Positions 34,213 to 42,832 of a stretch of 64,000 bases of DNA are shown here, in pieces. This DNA is from Lewinella sp. IMCC34183 (GTDB taxonomy: Bacteria > Bacteroidota > Bacteroidia > Chitinophagales > Saprospiraceae). The notes under the pieces are model-generated. The model did no database searches and was not told the DNA's origin. It saw only the letters and a program-made list of their open reading frames with translations. The position numbers and the translations under genes were made by a program. Where the stretch lies: positions 124,001 through 188,000 of the forward strand of contig NZ_QMEM01000006.1 in the NCBI RefSeq assembly GCF_003390915.1, written 5' to 3'. Numbering within the stretch: the first letter of the stretch is position 1; each line of letters starts with the position of its first letter.

Positions 34213-34992
34213 TCAGCCGAGAAGAAGTGCCCTTTGGCCTCCGTCAGAGCAACCGAGTAACCGCCGGATCTCCCGCGAACGGTTACGACTGACCGGTATT
34301 TGCGTTTCTCCGACCCGCACGCCGGTACTATTGTAGGCCGTAACGCGGTCAAGGTTGACGGCGAAACTCCGGTGGGTCTGAGCAAATCGCGTATTCCCGA
34401 TCGTCGCCAGCATAGTAGACAGCGCCGCACGCTGGAGGAGGGTACGCCCGCTTGTCAAAAACACGCGAACGTAGACCCCTTCGGCCTGCAGGTAGTCAAT
34501 ATCCCGCACCGCTACGCGGTAGTTCGTTCCATCGTGGCGGAGCTCCAAAGCTGGCGCATTGTTCCTTGCGGTACGGGCGTTGTACAGGGCAACTTCTAGG
34601 GTAGAAAGCAGGCTGGTCAACCGGACCGGCTTTTCCAGGTAGGCCGCCGGTCGGGTAACTTTAGCCTCGTTAAGGGTCGGTGTATCGACCTGTGCGGTCA
34701 GATAGATGAAAGGGACCGCTACGGGCAGATTGCTCAGGTAGTGCGCTACGTCAACCCCCGAACGGTGATCACTGAGCCGTATGTCAAGGAGCGCCGCTCC
34801 GGGGGGAGACTGCTTGATAGCTTTTACGGCCTCCTCGTAGGAGATGGCGTGCACCACGCGGTAATTGTCTTTCTCGAGGGCGCGCCGAAGAAAGTCGGCG
34901 ATGATCAATTCGTCCTCTACTACCAGTACGGTAGCCTTTGCCGGACGAAGACATTTCTCCGGCTGAAAAATTTTCTCGTCTTGCGTGTTCAT
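34213..34992 (-). CDS. LytTR-family response regulator
   Basis: A protein of 259 residues. The receiver domain spans ~20-140: VLVVEDELIIADFLRRAL with the acidic pair, phospho-acceptor in AALLDIRLSDHRSGVDVA, FIYLTAQVDT, and lysine in AAYLEKPVRL. The LytTR DNA-binding domain spans ~155-255: DIDYLQAEGVYVRVFLTSGR, FAQTHRSFAVNLDRVTA and GETQIPVSRNRSREIRRLL. No histidine kinase gene is adjacent, so the partner lies elsewhere. The ATG at 34990-34992 (MNTQDEKIFQ) is used. It is flanked by the two largest non-coding gaps of this stretch, one of them 361 bases long. Confidence 0.9.
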   Translation of the reverse strand: MNTQDEKIFQPEKCLRPAKATVLVVEDELIIADFLRRALEKDNYRVVHAISYEEAVKAIKQSPPGAALLDIRLSDHRSGVDVAHYLSNLPVAVPFIYLTAQVDTPTLNEAKVTRPAAYLEKPVRLTSLLSTLEVALYNARTARNNAPALELRHDGTNYRVAVRDIDYLQAEGVYVRVFLTSGRTLLQRAALSTMLATIGNTRFAQTHRSFAVNLDRVTAYNSTGVRVGETQIPVSRNRSREIRRLLGCSDGGQRALLLG

Positions 34993-35353
34993 GTGTGTGT
35001 TTTGAAGAACATTCGGGATAGCAAGGTCATGCCTAAGCCCGGTCACAAGTCGAACGTCCACAAGCGCGAAGCCTGCAGTCTAACTATTGGTATACTGGTG
35101 TAAACAGATTAGTCTGGGTTATCCTATGCTAAGTATTCAAGGTGTTGTACGAGAAAAACGGGGTGATGGATTCTCAAGCACTGAAAATTTTTTGCCAAAA
35201 CCGTCGGTTATTTCCCTGATCCCGATCGCGGTAATCGTCCACGGCTCAGAGACCGGTCGGGCGCAGTTCGTCCATGCCTACCCCTAACGTCAGCCGAGGA
35301 CAACCGCACGGACGGAGAAGCGTTACCTCTGCACGATAATCGTCCAACTCACC
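34993..35353. other. 361-bp intergenic region between divergent genes
   Basis: No supportable gene. Composition is less GC-rich than its neighbours, notably around 35090-35220 where several TTTT and AAAA runs occur. It must hold the promoters of the response regulator (minus) and ribA (plus). The only motif near consensus is GTTACCTCTGC at 35322-35332, 22 bases before ribA, one mismatch from TAnnTTTG. The size suggests a regulatory region, perhaps for autoregulation by the LytTR protein (inference). Confidence 0.5.
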
Positions 35354-35986
35354 ATGCCCGAACACGGCACCCCCACCGACATACCGGCCGCCGAACTGGA
35401 AGACGCCACGCGCCGCGCCGAAGCCCTGATCCCGACGCCATACGGTGAATTCCGGATGATCGCTTACGCAGGCTCCGCGGCGGACTATACCCCCCATCTC
35501 GCGCTCGTCCACCCCGATATGGATCCTGACAGCGACGTGGTCGTCCGCCTCCACTCCGAATGCATCACCGGCGACCTGTTCGGTTCCAAGCGCTGCGACT
35601 GCGGCGAACAGCTCAACCGGGCCCTCCAGATGGTAGCCGCCGCCAGGGGCGCCGTCATCTACCTGCGGCAAGAGGGACGTGGGATCGGGATCATCAACAA
35701 GCTCAAGGCCTACCAACTGCAGGACCAGGGCCTCGACACCATCGAGGCCAACCTGCACCTCGGCCTGGAAGTCGACGCCCGCGACTACGGCGTGGCCCGC
35801 GGTATCCTTCAGGACCTCGGCATCGGCCGCATCCAGCTGCTCACCAACAATCCGCTGAAGGTCGATTCCTTCGGTGACGGTCCGATCGAGGTGGTCCGGC
35901 GGCTGCCGCTGATCGTAGCCCCCGGCAAGGAAAACCGCGAGTACCTGCTCACCAAGCAGGTAGACATGGGCCACTGGCTGAAATAA
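35354..35986 (+). CDS. ribA: GTP cyclohydrolase II
   Basis: A protein of 210 residues with the GTPCH II signatures: VVRLHSECITGDLFGSKRCD and CDCGEQLNRAL give the three zinc cysteines, IYLRQEGRGIGIINKLKAYQ the GTP-binding arginines, DTIEANLHLGLEVDARDYGV, and IQLLTNNPLKVD the C-terminal motif. It opens GTP to the pyrimidine precursor of riboflavin. It is the single-domain form, not fused to DHBP synthase (RibB), and no other rib gene is nearby. No FMN riboswitch-like leader is seen. Confidence 0.95.
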   Translation: MPEHGTPTDIPAAELEDATRRAEALIPTPYGEFRMIAYAGSAADYTPHLALVHPDMDPDSDVVVRLHSECITGDLFGSKRCDCGEQLNRALQMVAAARGAVIYLRQEGRGIGIINKLKAYQLQDQGLDTIEANLHLGLEVDARDYGVARGILQDLGIGRIQLLTNNPLKVDSFGDGPIEVVRRLPLIVAPGKENREYLLTKQVDMGHWLK

Positions 35987-36115
35987 GGCGGCGGAGCGCA
36001 GGTGCGGGGCACGCCGGCGAACGGAATGAACATTGGCCGTCGCCCGTTCGTACTGAGGACCGATCTCCGATCAATTTTTCTCGTAGTAGTTCACCCGTCC
36101 GACTCCGTATTCGCC

Positions 36116-37177
36116 ATGCCCCTCACCGAATTAGCCAAAGACATCCACCGGGAGTGGGATAATCTGGTAGACCGCCTCCGCTGGGGGCAGGACAAGCCGA
36201 TAGACGTGGCCAATTATACCGGCTTCGGCCGGCCCGATTACCTCTACCTCACGGGGCGGGTACTGCGCGACCGGGGCATCGGCCGCGACGAGCGCGACCA
36301 GCTCTGGCACAATCTGGTCAATAATTTCAAGCGCTTTAACAGCCGCGAGATCGGTGAGGCCGAAGTAGAAATCACCTGGGGCGGGCATACCTTCCAACGG
36401 ACAACCGACAGCGAAGGGTACTTCCAGATAGAGCATCACTGTAGTCCGGAAGAGGCCCCGCAACTCGACGACCTCCTCTGGCAGGAGGCTACCGTACGCG
36501 TCGTCAGCACACCATCCGACGGTCCCGTGAACCACGTTTCGCATTCGGACGTGGTCATGCCGCAGGAAGCCGAGTTCGGCATCATCAGCGACATCGACGA
36601 TACGATCCTCCAGACCGACGTGACCAGCCGGTTCAAACTGAAGACCATGATGCATACCCTCCTCAAGAACGCGGCCGACCGCCGCGCCTTCAAGGGGGTC
36701 TCGGACTTCTACCTGGCGCTGCAGGGCGGCCCGGACGCGAAGGGCTACAATCCTTTCTTCTACGTCTCCAACAGTCCCTGGAACCTCTACGACGTTCTGG
36801 TCGATTTTCTGCACCTCAACCACTTGCCCCGCGGGCCCATCCTGCTGCGCGACTTCGGCCTCCCGTCCGAGGACATCGAGTCGACCTTCAGGACGCACAA
36901 GGCAGACATGGTAGAGAAGATCCTGAGCACGTACAGCCACCTGCCCTTCATCCTCCTGGGCGACAGCGGTGAACACGACACCGACATCTACCTGGAAGCC
37001 GCCCGGAACAACCCAGACCGTATCCTCTGCATCTACATCCGTGACGTACAACACGAGGAACGGGCACAGCGCATCGAGTCGCTCATCGAAGACGTCAGCA
37101 AGATCAACGTAAAGTTGGTGGGCAGCTACGAAGAGGCCATGGTGCACGCCCAAAAAATGGGCTGGATCATGGGTTGA
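36116..37177 (+). CDS. App1-family phosphatidate phosphatase-like protein (DUF2183)
   Basis: A protein of 353 residues. The N-terminal ~145 residues form a beta-sandwich-like region (VANYTGFGRPDYLYLTGRVL; EVEITWGGHTFQRTTDSEGY). The DUF2183 catalytic domain follows: DxDxT motif in FGIISDIDDTILQTDVTSRF, PFFYVSNSPWNLYDVLVDFL, THKADMVEKILSTYSHLPFI and LLGDSGEHDTDIYLE. Yeast App1p is a Mg-dependent phosphatidate phosphatase of this family; the bacterial substrate is not established. The ATG at 36116 begins the conserved N-terminus. Confidence 0.9.
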   Translation: MPLTELAKDIHREWDNLVDRLRWGQDKPIDVANYTGFGRPDYLYLTGRVLRDRGIGRDERDQLWHNLVNNFKRFNSREIGEAEVEITWGGHTFQRTTDSEGYFQIEHHCSPEEAPQLDDLLWQEATVRVVSTPSDGPVNHVSHSDVVMPQEAEFGIISDIDDTILQTDVTSRFKLKTMMHTLLKNAADRRAFKGVSDFYLALQGGPDAKGYNPFFYVSNSPWNLYDVLVDFLHLNHLPRGPILLRDFGLPSEDIESTFRTHKADMVEKILSTYSHLPFILLGDSGEHDTDIYLEAARNNPDRILCIYIRDVQHEERAQRIESLIEDVSKINVKLVGSYEEAMVHAQKMGWIMG

Positions 37178-37366
37178 GGACCTCTGGTCCGATCCGCAAG
37201 GCGAGGCCGGATCCTGACTGCCTCGAAGGGAAAGCATCCCCTACGCGATGAATCTAAGCCTTGAAGCCATCTCGCCAAGATCATAGGCCATCAGACCGGA
37301 GGTCCTAAACCCCTAGTCGGCCAAATGGACCTCGCGACGGTGCAAAGTGATCGGACCGGAGGCCCT
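37177..37366. repeat. Three copies of a 17-bp intergenic repeat
   Basis: A 17-mer occurs at 37290-37306 (ATCAGACCGGAGGTCCT) and 37350-37366 (ATCGGACCGGAGGCCCT), and inverted at 37177-37193 (AGGACCTCTGGTCCGAT). Any two copies differ at two positions. The inverted copy overlaps the App1 stop codon and can pair with either direct copy, forming alternative long-range hairpins between two convergent genes. Confidence 0.8.
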
Positions 37367-37380
37367 CAACCCGGAGCTGG

Positions 37381-39720
37381 TCAGAAGGCCACAAGCTCCA
37401 CCGCAGCCTCTACCACGTCCATCGTCTGTGGCTTGCTCACGTAGTTGCCGTCGTCGGCGTAAGCGGGGCGATGTACGGTAGCCGTCAGAGTTTTCACGGG
37501 CGCGTCGAGGAAGCGGAAAGCATCCTGTCCTTCGATGATCTCCCGCTCGATGTAGGCGGAGGCCCCTCCCGGCATATCCTCGTCGACGATCAGCAGGCGA
37601 TTCGTACGGCGCAGGCTCGCCGCCAGGCGGTGTTCCAGGTCGAAGGGCAGGAGGGTCTGCACGTCGACGACTTCCACGTGAATGCCGCGTTCCGTCAGCA
37701 GGCGGGCGGCCTCCAGGCACAGGCGAACGCAGGCCCCGTATGTCACAAGGGTGAGGTCGTCGCCCTCCGTCAACCGTTCGGGGACGCCCAGCGGCACCCG
37801 GAAATCAAGCAGGTTAGTGGGTTCGGGTTCCCGCAGCCGGTACCCGTTGAGCACCTCGATAACGAGGGCGGGATCGTCGCCGTCGAGCAGCGTGTTGTAG
37901 AGACCGACCGCCTGCACCATGTTGCGGGGGACGCAGAGGTGCATGCCCCGGAGGCTGCCGATGAGGGGAGCCAGGTAAGATCCGCTGTGCCAGACGCCCT
38001 CCAGGCGGTGGCCGCGGGTGCGGACGATAAGCGGACAAGCCTGCATGCCGTTGGTACGCCAGCGTAGTGTGGCTACGTCGTCGGTCAGAATGGGCAGGCC
38101 GTAATAGATGTAGTCGAGGTACTGGATCTCGGCGATCGGGCGTAGGCCGCGCATGGCCATACCCATCGCCTGTCCGAGGATCGACCATTCGCGGATACCC
38201 GTATCGAATACGCGGTGCTCCCCGAAGGTATTCTGTAGTCCGGCAAAACCCTGGTTGACGTCGCCGATCTCCCCGACGTCCTCCCCGAAAGCGAAAAGCT
38301 CGGGCCGCTCCTCAAACTTGGCGGTGAAGTAGTGTTGCAGAATCTCGTAGCCCGGGAGTGTTTTCTCCCCTTCGGCGTAAGTAGCGGGCGTCCCCCCGGT
38401 GCGGAGGGGTGATTTGGGGGTATTACTGAGCAGGTTGGCCGACTTGGCGCTGCGCAGGTCGCGGTTGGCGGCGCGCAGCCACCCGTCCAGGTCTTCGGGC
38501 AGCTCACCGCCCCTCCGGAACCGCAGGCGGCGAACGGCGTCGATCAGTTCCGAGGGGAGGGGGTGGCTCATCTTGCGCACTTCGGCGGCAAAGCTCCGCA
38601 GTTCTGCGTCCTGTCCGTCTTCCGGCGGCAGCACCTTCAAGAGGGCATCGCGGCGGACCTTCAGCGGTGCGCTGAGGTTCTCCCAGGCGCGCTTGCGGGC
38701 GGCGGCGATCTCCTTCTTTGCGCGGCGGTCGAGTTCGTCCAGTTCGGCGGCGTCGGCGACACCGGTGGCGATCAGGTAATGGCGGAACTGGGCCAGGCAA
38801 TCCCATTCCTTCTCCCACGCCAGGCGCTCCTTACTCTTGTAGCGTTCGTGGCTGCCGCTGGTGCTGTGTCCGTTGGGTTGGGTAAGCTCCTGAACGTGAA
38901 TGAGCGCGGCGCGGTGCCGCTTACGAACGCGGCGGGCCACCTTGGGATACATTTCCACGAGTGCGGGATAGTCCCAGCCCTTCACGGTGTATATGTCTAT
39001 GCCGTTGCTTTCACCCTCCTGCTGCAGCCCCGCGAGGGCCTGGCTGATGCTTCCCTTGGTCGTTTGCAGCTCTACGGGCACGGATATACCGAAGCCATCG
39101 TCTACCACGGTGCACACCATCGGCACGCCGGTCACGCCGGCGGCGTTCATGGTCTCCCAGAAGATGCCCTCGCTGGTGGAAGCATCGCCGATCTCGGTCC
39201 AGGAAATTTCGTTGCCGTCGCGGGAATGAAGCTTGGCGGGCAACGCGGTGTCCAGCCGGAAAACGCGGGAGGCGAAAGCCAGTCCGAACCCCCGGGCCAT
39301 CTGTCCGGCCGTGGGGCTGGTGGCGCTGCTGAGGTTGAAGGTCTTGGTGGCGTCCAGCCAGTTGCCGTCTGCATCCACGGTCCGGTTGGCGTAGTGGCCG
39401 CCCATCTGACGTCCGTTACTGAAGGGATCGTGTTGGTCGTCGGAATAGAGCTGGGCGAGCAGTTGTTCCGGTGTCGTCATACCGAGCCGCAACAGCAGCG
39501 TATGGCCCCGGTAGTAATCGGCGCGCCAGTCGCCCATCTCGATGGCGCGGGCCATGGCTACCTGGTAGAGTTCCTTACCGTCGTCGCTGACCCCGAATTT
39601 GGCCCGCCCCGTAAGGACGTCCTTCCTGATAACGTTGCTGAGTTCGCGGCTCACACGGCAGACGTAGTAGTCCGCGAGCGCGCGCTCAAAATCCGATTCC
39701 GGGAGTTTCCGGAAATCCAC
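37381..39720 (-). CDS. Fused E1 alpha-beta subunit of a 2-oxoacid (branched-chain-type) dehydrogenase
   Basis: About 779 residues joining both E1 subunits. The alpha half (~1-400) has GRQMGGHYANRTVDADG, LSSATSPTAGQMARGFGLAF and the thiamine-diphosphate motif SWTEIGDASTSEGIFWETMN. The beta half (~450-779) has FAFGEDVGEIGDVNQGFAGL, RVFDTGIREWSILGQAMGMA and LPFDLEHRLAASLRRTNRLL. It decarboxylates a 2-oxoacid and passes the acyl group to an E2 lipoyl enzyme; neither E2 nor E3 is adjacent. No ATG is available: GTG at 39718-39720 is chosen, and TTG at 39748-39750 would add ten residues. TATCTTCGC at 39841-39849 is a likely -7 element. Confidence 0.92.
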   Translation of the reverse strand: MDFRKLPESDFERALADYYVCRVSRELSNVIRKDVLTGRAKFGVSDDGKELYQVAMARAIEMGDWRADYYRGHTLLLRLGMTTPEQLLAQLYSDDQHDPFSNGRQMGGHYANRTVDADGNWLDATKTFNLSSATSPTAGQMARGFGLAFASRVFRLDTALPAKLHSRDGNEISWTEIGDASTSEGIFWETMNAAGVTGVPMVCTVVDDGFGISVPVELQTTKGSISQALAGLQQEGESNGIDIYTVKGWDYPALVEMYPKVARRVRKRHRAALIHVQELTQPNGHSTSGSHERYKSKERLAWEKEWDCLAQFRHYLIATGVADAAELDELDRRAKKEIAAARKRAWENLSAPLKVRRDALLKVLPPEDGQDAELRSFAAEVRKMSHPLPSELIDAVRRLRFRRGGELPEDLDGWLRAANRDLRSAKSANLLSNTPKSPLRTGGTPATYAEGEKTLPGYEILQHYFTAKFEERPELFAFGEDVGEIGDVNQGFAGLQNTFGEHRVFDTGIREWSILGQAMGMAMRGLRPIAEIQYLDYIYYGLPILTDDVATLRWRTNGMQACPLIVRTRGHRLEGVWHSGSYLAPLIGSLRGMHLCVPRNMVQAVGLYNTLLDGDDPALVIEVLNGYRLREPEPTNLLDFRVPLGVPERLTEGDDLTLVTYGACVRLCLEAARLLTERGIHVEVVDVQTLLPFDLEHRLAASLRRTNRLLIVDEDMPGGASAYIEREIIEGQDAFRFLDAPVKTLTATVHRPAYADDGNYVSKPQTMDVVEAAVELVAF

Positions 39721-39840
39721 GGTGGTTAGCTCGGGATCTTTTAGGGGCAAAACGGGAGAGGTTTATGTGCGATGGTTAGGCGCTGAATCTGGTGAGGGTA
39801 TCATGTCAAAAGCTGCCGCTACTCGGGTGCACCGGCGTTT

Positions 39841-39849
39841 GCGAAGATA
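39841..39849 (-). promoter_or_regulatory. Candidate -7 element for the E1 fusion gene (TATCTTCGC)
   Basis: The minus strand reads TATCTTCGC, identical to the element before the TMTC-like gene. It lies in the gap between lpxH and the E1 gene and would give a leader of ~90-120 bases. Confidence 0.4.
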
Positions 39850-39857
39850 ACGGAATT

Positions 39858-40664
39858 TTAGGAGCTTCGGTTGATCGGCTCCTGTCCGGCCGCCCCGCGG
39901 TACGAGCGGTCGGGGGCGGAGGGATCCCAGCGTAGTAGCCTGGCCTGTCCGCCATCGAGGCGCAGGTAGGTAGAGTAATTGAGCCACTCTCCCAGGTTGA
40001 TATACCGGCTGTGGCCGTTGCTCAGGGTGTAGTCGATCGGCAGGTGGCGGTGCCCGAAAATGCAGTAGTCGAGGCTGGGTCGCTGCGCGAGCTTGCGCTC
40101 GCTGTAGGCCACCAGCCACTCGCCTTCGGGTCCGCGGAACTCCTCCTCGGAGGGCTGCCCCTCGCGGCTTTGGTGGCTGAAGAAATGCGCCATGCGCATG
40201 GCCAGGTTCGGGTGCAGGCGGGCGTAGAGCCACTTGGCCCAGCTGGCGTCCATGACCTTCTTCATCCGTTTGTATTTGTGGTCGCCCGGTCCGAGGCCGT
40301 CGCCGTGACCGATGAGCAGCTCCCGGCCCTGCAGGTGGTGCACTACCGGGCTCCGGTGAAGAACGACCCCCACCTCCTCTACTAGGTAATCCTCCATCCA
40401 GAGATCGTGATTGCCGGTAAAGACATGCACGGGCGTGCCGCCGTCGGTGATCTCCGCCACCTTGCCCAGGAAGCGTACGTAGCCGCGGGGTACGGCCCAC
40501 CGCCACTCGAACCAGAATTCGAACAGGTCGCCTACGAGGTAGATCGCCTCGGCCCCTTCCGCTACGCAGTGGTCGAGCCAGCGCACGACTTCCCGCTCCC
40601 GCTCCCGGCTGGTCGTGCGGGCATCAACACCTAGGTGAAAGTCGGAAGCAAAAAAGATCGGCAT
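39858..40664 (-). CDS. lpxH: UDP-2,3-diacylglucosamine diphosphatase (LpxH-like)
   Basis: A protein of 268 residues with calcineurin-like metal motifs: MPIFFASDFHLGVDA, IYLVGDLFEFWFEW, VHVFTGNHDLWMED, LLIGHGDGLGPGDHKYKRMK and YCIFGHRHLPIDYTL. FEFWFEW and GPGDHKYK are characteristic of the LpxH branch common in Bacteroidota, which hydrolyses UDP-2,3-diacylglucosamine to lipid X in lipid A synthesis at the inner membrane. The ATG at 40662-40664 begins the domain directly and sits three bases after a -7-like TATCTTGCC. Confidence 0.9.
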   Translation of the reverse strand: MPIFFASDFHLGVDARTTSREREREVVRWLDHCVAEGAEAIYLVGDLFEFWFEWRWAVPRGYVRFLGKVAEITDGGTPVHVFTGNHDLWMEDYLVEEVGVVLHRSPVVHHLQGRELLIGHGDGLGPGDHKYKRMKKVMDASWAKWLYARLHPNLAMRMAHFFSHQSREGQPSEEEFRGPEGEWLVAYSERKLAQRPSLDYCIFGHRHLPIDYTLSNGHSRYINLGEWLNYSTYLRLDGGQARLLRWDPSAPDRSYRGAAGQEPINRSS

Positions 40665-40667
40665 GGC

Positions 40668-40676
40668 GGCAAGATA
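40668..40676 (-). promoter_or_regulatory. Candidate -7 element abutting lpxH (TATCTTGCC)
   Basis: The minus strand reads TATCTTGCC-GCC-ATG. Apart from one base this is the same context as the folA start. Confidence 0.35.
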
Positions 40677-40683
40677 GCGCAGC

Positions 40684-41730
40684 CTACCCGACCGGCGGAA
40701 CGTCAAGCAGGGGTAAATACGTCGGCGGGAGACCCTCCCCCAACTGCCGGCTTACGGCAAAGGCCTGTCCGGTTTCCGCGAGGGTTTGACTAACGGGAAT
40801 GTAAGACCGCCCTACGGCGCCGGTGTAGGCGCTGCCGTCGTAGCGGTAGGCCGCCTGTACCTGCCGGTGCAGATCACGGGTGACGGACGGCTCCGCGCCC
40901 GTCAGCCGGCCGCGCAGCGCCATTACCGGCCACAGCAGCGCCGATTGCCACCGCGCCACCCGCCGACGCGGGGGGGTCGCGCCGACCGACGCGGCGATCC
41001 CCCGCAGCAGCTCGTGCCACGTCAGGTTCGCCGCGCTGAGTACGAAGCGGTCGCGGTCGCGGTCGCGTTCCAGTACGGCCAGCACGGCCGTAGCTACGTC
41101 GCGTACGTCCACGAACCCACCGGCCCCGGCGGGATACGCGCCCGCGCCCGTCGCCGCGCGCAACCACAGGGAGGGTGTATTGGAACCCGACCAGTCGCCG
41201 GCACCGAGTACGGTACTGGGGTACAGGGCGGCCACCGACAATCCTTCCGCCTGCCCGCGCCAGGCTTCGCGCTCGGCGGCAAATTTCGAACGGGCGTAGG
41301 CCGTAACGGGGCGTTGTTGGGGCCAGCGGTCCGCCTCGGTGACGGGCCGCCCGCCGTCCGTGCGGTCCAGGGCCGCTACGGAACTCAGGTAGATCATTCG
41401 GCGCACCCCGCATTCCAGCATCATATTTACCACGTTGGCGGTTCCTCCGGCGTTGACGTGCAGCATCCGGTCCTCCTCGCCGGCCCGGTAGCTCACGTGG
41501 GCGGCGGCGTGCACGACCGTGTCGATGCCTTCCAGTGCCTCGACCAGGCTCTCGGGGTCGGTCACGTCACCCCGTCGCAACGTGCACCACTCCCCCAGGG
41601 CCTCCAGGGCAGTGGTATCGGAGGTCGGACGCACCAGGGCAGCAAAGGGCGTGCCGGCTGCGGCCAGTGCCCGGGCAATGTAGTAGCCGATAAAGCCGGT
41701 GGCACCGGTCAGCAGGAGGTCAGGCGGCAT
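40684..41730 (-). CDS. NAD(P)-dependent epimerase/dehydratase (extended SDR)
   Basis: A protein of 348 residues with the extended SDR fold: LLLTGATGFIGYYIARALAA for NAD(P), RRGDVTDPESLVEALEGIDT, VVHAAAHVSYRAGEEDRMLH, the catalytic Tyr-x-x-x-Lys in VTAYARSKFAAEREAW, and ALYPSTVLGAGDW. It is closest to the 3-beta-hydroxysteroid dehydrogenase/DFR-like branch; the substrate is unknown. The start ATG (41728-41730) overlaps the anmK stop by 11 bases, so the two are translated from one mRNA. Confidence 0.88.
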   Translation of the reverse strand: MPPDLLLTGATGFIGYYIARALAAAGTPFAALVRPTSDTTALEALGEWCTLRRGDVTDPESLVEALEGIDTVVHAAAHVSYRAGEEDRMLHVNAGGTANVVNMMLECGVRRMIYLSSVAALDRTDGGRPVTEADRWPQQRPVTAYARSKFAAEREAWRGQAEGLSVAALYPSTVLGAGDWSGSNTPSLWLRAATGAGAYPAGAGGFVDVRDVATAVLAVLERDRDRDRFVLSAANLTWHELLRGIAASVGATPPRRRVARWQSALLWPVMALRGRLTGAEPSVTRDLHRQVQAAYRYDGSAYTGAVGRSYIPVSQTLAETGQAFAVSRQLGEGLPPTYLPLLDVPPVG

Positions 41731-42829
41731 ACAGGGCACCGTTGAGGGTATCGTGCCGCGCTCCGGTGGCGGAGGCCAGGCTATTGGGCAGCCCGAAGTG
41801 CCGAAGCAGCGCGCAAAGGGCAACCAGGGCCGCCTCCTTGAAGTCGGTAGCCGGACCCGGGGCGGCGCGGAACGTGAGGGCCCCACCCCCGGGCTGACTG
41901 GCCTGCAGGCGCTCCAGCAGGAAGGCATTGTGGGTGCCGCCGCCGCTGACCAGAATTTCCACCGCACCTGCGTACCCGCCCGCCGTATACTGCCGCTCCA
42001 GCTCCCCCCCTACGGCGGCTCCGAGCCAGGTACAGAACGTACAGAGCCGGTCGGCTACGCTACCGGGGTGATCGCGCAGGACCGGCCACAGGGTGTCGGT
42101 CACCCACTGGTTGCTCAGGGATTTCGGGCAGGGCTGATCGTGGTACGGAAGGGCATCCAGCTGCTGCATGAGGTCGGGAAGAAGCGACCCGCTGCGCGCC
42201 AGACTGCCATTAGCGTCGTAGGGCCGGCCGGCAAGCTGGGCGAGGCGATCCAGTACCTGGCAGCATCCGCTGATGTCGCCGGCGGCGAGGTCACCGTCCT
42301 TGCGTCGAAAGCTGAAGTTGGCTATTCCCCCCAGGTTCAGGAATCCCCGGTAGTCGGGAAACAAGTGACGGTCCGCGACCGGGGCCAGCGGGGCGCCTTC
42401 ACCGCCGGCGGCAATGTCCGCGCTGCGCAGGTCGGTCAGGGTAGGCACCCCCAGGTGGGCGGCAATACGGGCCCCGTGGCCGATCTGGAGGGTGAACCCG
42501 CGGTCGGGTGCGTGGTACACGGTGTGGCCATGGCACCCGGCCAGGAGCGGACGCTCGTGCCCTTCCAGAAAGTCGGCCGCCCGCCGCCCGATCCATTCCC
42601 CGAGCTCGGCGTCGAGGGCCAGCAGGTCCGGGGCGGAGAGGGAGGTCGCTTCCCCGAGGCGGGTGCGCCAGTCGACGGGGTAACTTACGGTAGCGGAAGC
42701 CGCGATCGACCAACCCCGCACCGGCAGCTCCTGCTCCGGGTCAAAATCGAACGTACAAAGGGCCAGATCGATGCCGTCGAGCGAGCTGCCCGACATGATT
42801 CCTAAGACGGTGTGCCGGACGACGGCCAC
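41720..42829 (-). CDS. anmK: Anhydro-N-acetylmuramic acid kinase
   Basis: A protein of 369 residues with AnmK motifs: VLGIMSGSSLDGIDLALC at the N-terminus, AGCHGHTVYHAPDRGFTLQI, LADLRSADIA-like TDLRSADIAAGGEGAPLAP, GFLNLGGIANFSF, and VEILVSGGGTHNAFLLERLQ. The enzyme hydrolyses and phosphorylates 1,6-anhydro-MurNAc to MurNAc-6-phosphate in cell-wall recycling. It starts with GTG at 42827-42829, three bases after the cytochrome c stop. It overlaps the SDR gene downstream. No murQ is adjacent. Confidence 0.95.
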   Translation of the reverse strand: MAVVRHTVLGIMSGSSLDGIDLALCTFDFDPEQELPVRGWSIAASATVSYPVDWRTRLGEATSLSAPDLLALDAELGEWIGRRAADFLEGHERPLLAGCHGHTVYHAPDRGFTLQIGHGARIAAHLGVPTLTDLRSADIAAGGEGAPLAPVADRHLFPDYRGFLNLGGIANFSFRRKDGDLAAGDISGCCQVLDRLAQLAGRPYDANGSLARSGSLLPDLMQQLDALPYHDQPCPKSLSNQWVTDTLWPVLRDHPGSVADRLCTFCTWLGAAVGGELERQYTAGGYAGAVEILVSGGGTHNAFLLERLQASQPGGGALTFRAAPGPATDFKEAALVALCALLRHFGLPNSLASATGARHDTLNGALYAA

Positions 42830-42832
42830 TGC

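Noticed and set aside
35087-35287. A possible 66-residue gene before ribA
   Set aside because: No plausible start context or family, amphipathicity or homology signal; composition fits non-coding DNA.
38504-38818. Arg/Pro-rich minus-strand ORF within the E1 gene
   Set aside because: Alternate-frame shadow of the E1 coding sequence, without domain features.
39763-39804. A 13-residue leader peptide before the E1 gene as an attenuator
   Set aside because: It has no run of regulatory amino acids and no terminator/antiterminator pair follows; kept only as a remark under the E1 finding.
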